Shown here piece after piece: positions 16,373 to 18,280 of a stretch of 18,280 bases of DNA. Position numbers and translations under genes: made by a program. This stretch comes from Bacteroidota bacterium (GTDB taxonomy: Bacteria; Bacteroidota; Rhodothermia; Rhodothermales; UBA10348), in NCBI GenBank assembly GCA_022571135.1, contig JACZYK010000021.1:1-18280 (forward strand). The letters run 5' to 3'. The notes under the pieces are model-generated. The model was not told the origin of the DNA and ran no database searches. It worked only from the letters and a program-made list of their open reading frames with translations. How positions within the stretch are numbered: position 1 is the stretch's first letter; each line of letters starts with the position of its first letter.

Positions 16373-17329
16373 ATGAAAATTACCGAACTGATTGAAAGCG
16401 GCGGATCGCTCCAGATATCCTACGAAATTATCCCACCCAAGCGGGGCGGATCGATTCAAGACATCTTGGACATGGTCGAGGGCCTCGTCGAGTTTGAGCC
16501 ACCTTACATAGACGTCACCTCGCATTCTGCCCAGGTTTATTACGAGGAGCTCCCTGACGGCACGTGGCGCAGGCACGTCAAGCGAAAGCGACCCGGCACG
16601 CTGGGAATCTGCGCCGCCATTAAGAGTCGATTCAGCATAGAGCCGGTTCCCCACCTGCTCTGCAAGGGTTTCTCGAGAGAGGAGAGTGAAGATGCGCTGA
16701 TCGAATTGAACTATCTCGGTTTGCAGAACGTGATGGCGCTCAGAGGAGACGACAGCGGATACAGAAAGCCTCTCGTCGATGACCGCACGATGAACGAGTA
16801 CGCAATCGATCTCGTGCGTCAGATCTCGGATATGAACGAAGGCCGCTACCTTGAAGAGCTGATGGAAGCCGCACAGGCAGATTTCTGCGTGGGTGTAGCC
16901 GGCTATCCCGAAAAGCACTTCGAGGCTCCCAACATTTCCTGGGACATCCTAAATCTGAAGCGCAAGGTCGATGCGGGGGCGCATTATATTACGACCCAGA
17001 TGTTTTTCGAGTATGAGCAATTTCTCGAGTTCGTGGAGCGATGCAGGGAAGTCGGAATAACCGTTCCGATTATTCCGGGAATGAAAATCATCACGAACAA
17101 GCGTCATCTGCAGTCTCTACCCAGCCGATTTCAAGTTCATATTCCTGAAGCCCTGGCTGCTGAAGTGGAGGCGGCCAAACCCGAGCATGTCACGGACGTC
17201 GGCGTCGAATGGGCGATTAGACAGTGCGATGAGCTGCTGGGAGCGGGCGTTTCAAACCTTCATTTCTACATTCTCCAGACGGTCGAGCACGTCTCGAAAG
17301 TCGTCCGCCGGCTCAGAAAACTGGCCTGA
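16373..17329 (+). CDS. metF: 5,10-methylenetetrahydrofolate reductase
   Basis: This FAD-dependent TIM-barrel enzyme reduces methylenetetrahydrofolate to 5-methyltetrahydrofolate, the methyl donor for methionine synthesis. The 318 residues are normal for bacterial MetF. ISYEIIPPKRGG (Glu18) corresponds to the FEFFPP motif with the catalytic Glu, and NVMALRGDD (Asp126 region) to the flavin-contacting LRGD motif. RPGTLGICAAIKSRFSIEPVPHLLCKGFSREESEDALIELNYLG and GVAGYPEKHFEAPN are also typical. DVTSHSAQVYYEEL replaces the usual VTYGAGGS stretch, as I recall from Bacteroidota enzymes. The ATG at 16373 follows GAGGAATTTACGAGATGGT; GAGG is farther upstream than usual. It ends 7 bp before the convergent ybeY. 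Confidence 0.95.
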   Translation: MKITELIESGGSLQISYEIIPPKRGGSIQDILDMVEGLVEFEPPYIDVTSHSAQVYYEELPDGTWRRHVKRKRPGTLGICAAIKSRFSIEPVPHLLCKGFSREESEDALIELNYLGLQNVMALRGDDSGYRKPLVDDRTMNEYAIDLVRQISDMNEGRYLEELMEAAQADFCVGVAGYPEKHFEAPNISWDILNLKRKVDAGAHYITTQMFFEYEQFLEFVERCREVGITVPIIPGMKIITNKRHLQSLPSRFQVHIPEALAAEVEAAKPEHVTDVGVEWAIRQCDELLGAGVSNLHFYILQTVEHVSKVVRRLRKLA

Positions 17330-17336
17330 ACGCGAG

Positions 17337-17774
17337 TCAGAACGTCACCGTCAGATACCGGTCCTCACATTCCTGCATCCGGCGTTTCTTCCGCGGCTTA
17401 TCGTCTTCGTATCCGGCCAGGTGCAGCAGGCCATGAATGAGGTAGCGCTCGATTTCCTGGCGCAGCGAGACTTTGAATTCGACGTGGCGCTCGACGGCTG
17501 TTTGCACATCCACGTAGACCTCTGCATCGATTCCGTCTCCGGTTTGGTCAATAAGAAAGGAGAGAACGTCCGTTTCGTAATCGTGATCGAGATATTTTCG
17601 GTTAAGATTTCGGACCGTTTCATGACCGGCGAGGACGATGGAGATCGAGGACCATACGACGGATTCTCTTTCGAGTACGATCTCTGTCAGACGGCGAAGC
17701 CGATCTGTGTCGACAGATTCCATCTCTACAGATTCATCGATACAGATGGAAATACGCTCGACTGGTTCCGGCAT
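17337..17774 (-). CDS. ybeY: Endoribonuclease / 16S rRNA maturation factor YbeY
   Basis: YbeY is a metal-dependent protein needed for 16S rRNA 3' end processing and late ribosome quality control. With start ATG at 17774 the product is 145 residues, the normal length. NRKYLDHDYETDVLSFLI (58-75) and the metal site HGLLHLAGYED (His114, His118, Asp124) are the family marks. In Proteobacteria the third ligand is His (HGxLHLxGYDH); Asp here matches what I recall from Bacteroidota YbeY. The frame is open upstream to 17936, but that part overlaps the next gene and lacks family sequence. A weak GGGG at about 10 nt before the ATG may serve ribosome binding. The gene is 35 bp downstream of the 151-residue hypothetical gene, probably in one transcript. 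Confidence 0.93.
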   Translation of the reverse strand: MPEPVERISICIDESVEMESVDTDRLRRLTEIVLERESVVWSSISIVLAGHETVRNLNRKYLDHDYETDVLSFLIDQTGDGIDAEVYVDVQTAVERHVEFKVSLRQEIERYLIHGLLHLAGYEDDKPRKKRRMQECEDRYLTVTF

Positions 17775-17809
17775 CCGGTGGACCCCGTTATTAGATACTA
17801 CACTTCCGT

Positions 17810-18265
17810 TCAGCCGAGATCGTCGAAGAGTTCCTCCGTTACGGACAGGGCTACGCTGCTCATGATCAATTCGGGCGGTAGCTGGGTAAAGTCCGTGGAG
17901 AACAGTCGCGTATCCACGTTCGCATACAGCGAACAACCGGCTTCCCGTTCTACAACAAGGCCGTTCGCGGCATGTCCGGTCTTGGCTACGAAAATCACCT
18001 CGCCGAGCTCCTGGCTCGCAAGATAACCGGTGCAGCCCTGCAACTGCAGAAAGGAACTGGCCGCATAGACGGAGATGAGATTGGACGACCCATCCGACTC
18101 GATGTCGTCCGGAATCGGCACGTTGGCATGGATCTCGAGCGTAATCCGTCGACCGCTTTTCTGGTCGCGTAAATCAAAGCGTGCGACGCTGCCGTCACGT
18201 TTTGCTGATACGCCGAGAACAGTCTCGATTCGTTCTATATCTGTGTCAGTAAAAGTAAAAGCCAT
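17810..18265 (-). CDS. Hypothetical protein, 151 residues, upstream of ybeY
   Basis: I do not recognise this protein. It is a complete frame with ATG at 18265 and a stop at 17810. It begins with a charged helix-like part (FTDTDIERIETVLGVSAKRDG), then a run of alternating hydrophobic residues that suggests beta strands (RITLEIHANVPIPDD, NLISVYAASSFLQLQ, EVIFVAKTGHAANGLVVEREAGCSLYANVD), and ends in an acidic helix-like stretch (MSSVALSVTEELFDDLG). There is no signal peptide, membrane helix or metal motif; two Cys residues are far apart. It looks like a small soluble cytoplasmic alpha/beta domain. Codon use resembles its neighbours. Being 35 bp upstream of ybeY on the same strand, it is probably cotranscribed. 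Function unknown. Confidence 0.75.
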   Translation of the reverse strand: MAFTFTDTDIERIETVLGVSAKRDGSVARFDLRDQKSGRRITLEIHANVPIPDDIESDGSSNLISVYAASSFLQLQGCTGYLASQELGEVIFVAKTGHAANGLVVEREAGCSLYANVDTRLFSTDFTQLPPELIMSSVALSVTEELFDDLG

Positions 18266-18280
18266 TACAGTCCGGCCCGG

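Noticed and set aside
17775..17936. N-terminal extension of ybeY to an upstream start
   Set aside because: It would overlap the hypothetical gene upstream and adds 54 residues that do not occur in the family; ATG at 17774 gives the usual 145 residues.

Overview
The window looks like a bacterial chromosome segment from the Bacteroidota/Rhodothermota/Balneolota side of the tree. The reasons are a full alternative complex III (ACIII) operon followed directly by a caa3 cytochrome oxidase of the A2 (YSHPxVY) kind, as known in Rhodothermus; a YbeY whose third metal ligand is Asp, as I recall from Bacteroidota; a Bacteroidota-like MetF; and many start codons with no clear Shine-Dalgarno sequence. 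The exact genus cannot be told from the sequence alone.

Layout. 1-771 (minus): 5' part of a family 2 glycosyltransferase that runs off the left edge and ends here in a Gly/Ala/Ser-rich insertion built from a 21-bp tandem repeat. 910-2268 (plus): MATE-family transporter, divergent from the glycosyltransferase. 2373-10298 (plus): actA-actB-actC-actD-actE-actF, all six core ACIII subunits. 10469-10831: a small one-helix membrane protein. 10828-11697: a SCO-type copper chaperone. 11760-15645: caa3 oxidase subunits II (with fused cytochrome c), I, III and IV. Then, in convergent orientation, 15665-16273 (minus): a nucleosidase-like protein with altered catalytic residues. 16373-17329 (plus): metF. 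17337-18265 (minus): ybeY, preceded by an unrecognised 151-residue protein.

How the main block works. ActC and ActF are the quinol-side membrane subunits. ActB carries one predicted [3Fe-4S] and three [4Fe-4S] clusters, ActA carries five c-hemes, and ActE carries one. The oxidase subunit II has its own c-heme next to the CuA site, so electrons can in principle pass from quinol to O2 entirely through proteins encoded here. The SCO protein would load CuA. Heme A synthesis and CuB assembly genes are not in the window.

Most of the content is recognisable. The least explained items are a 23-bp repeated palindromic element (11714 and 15193) that brackets coxB-coxA-coxC, the catalytically altered nucleosidase-like protein, the repeat insertion in the glycosyltransferase, a hairpin-bearing 170-bp gap after actF, and the 151-residue hypothetical protein. 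No CRISPR array, tRNA, rRNA, insertion sequence or phage gene was seen. I found no convincing new system beyond these.
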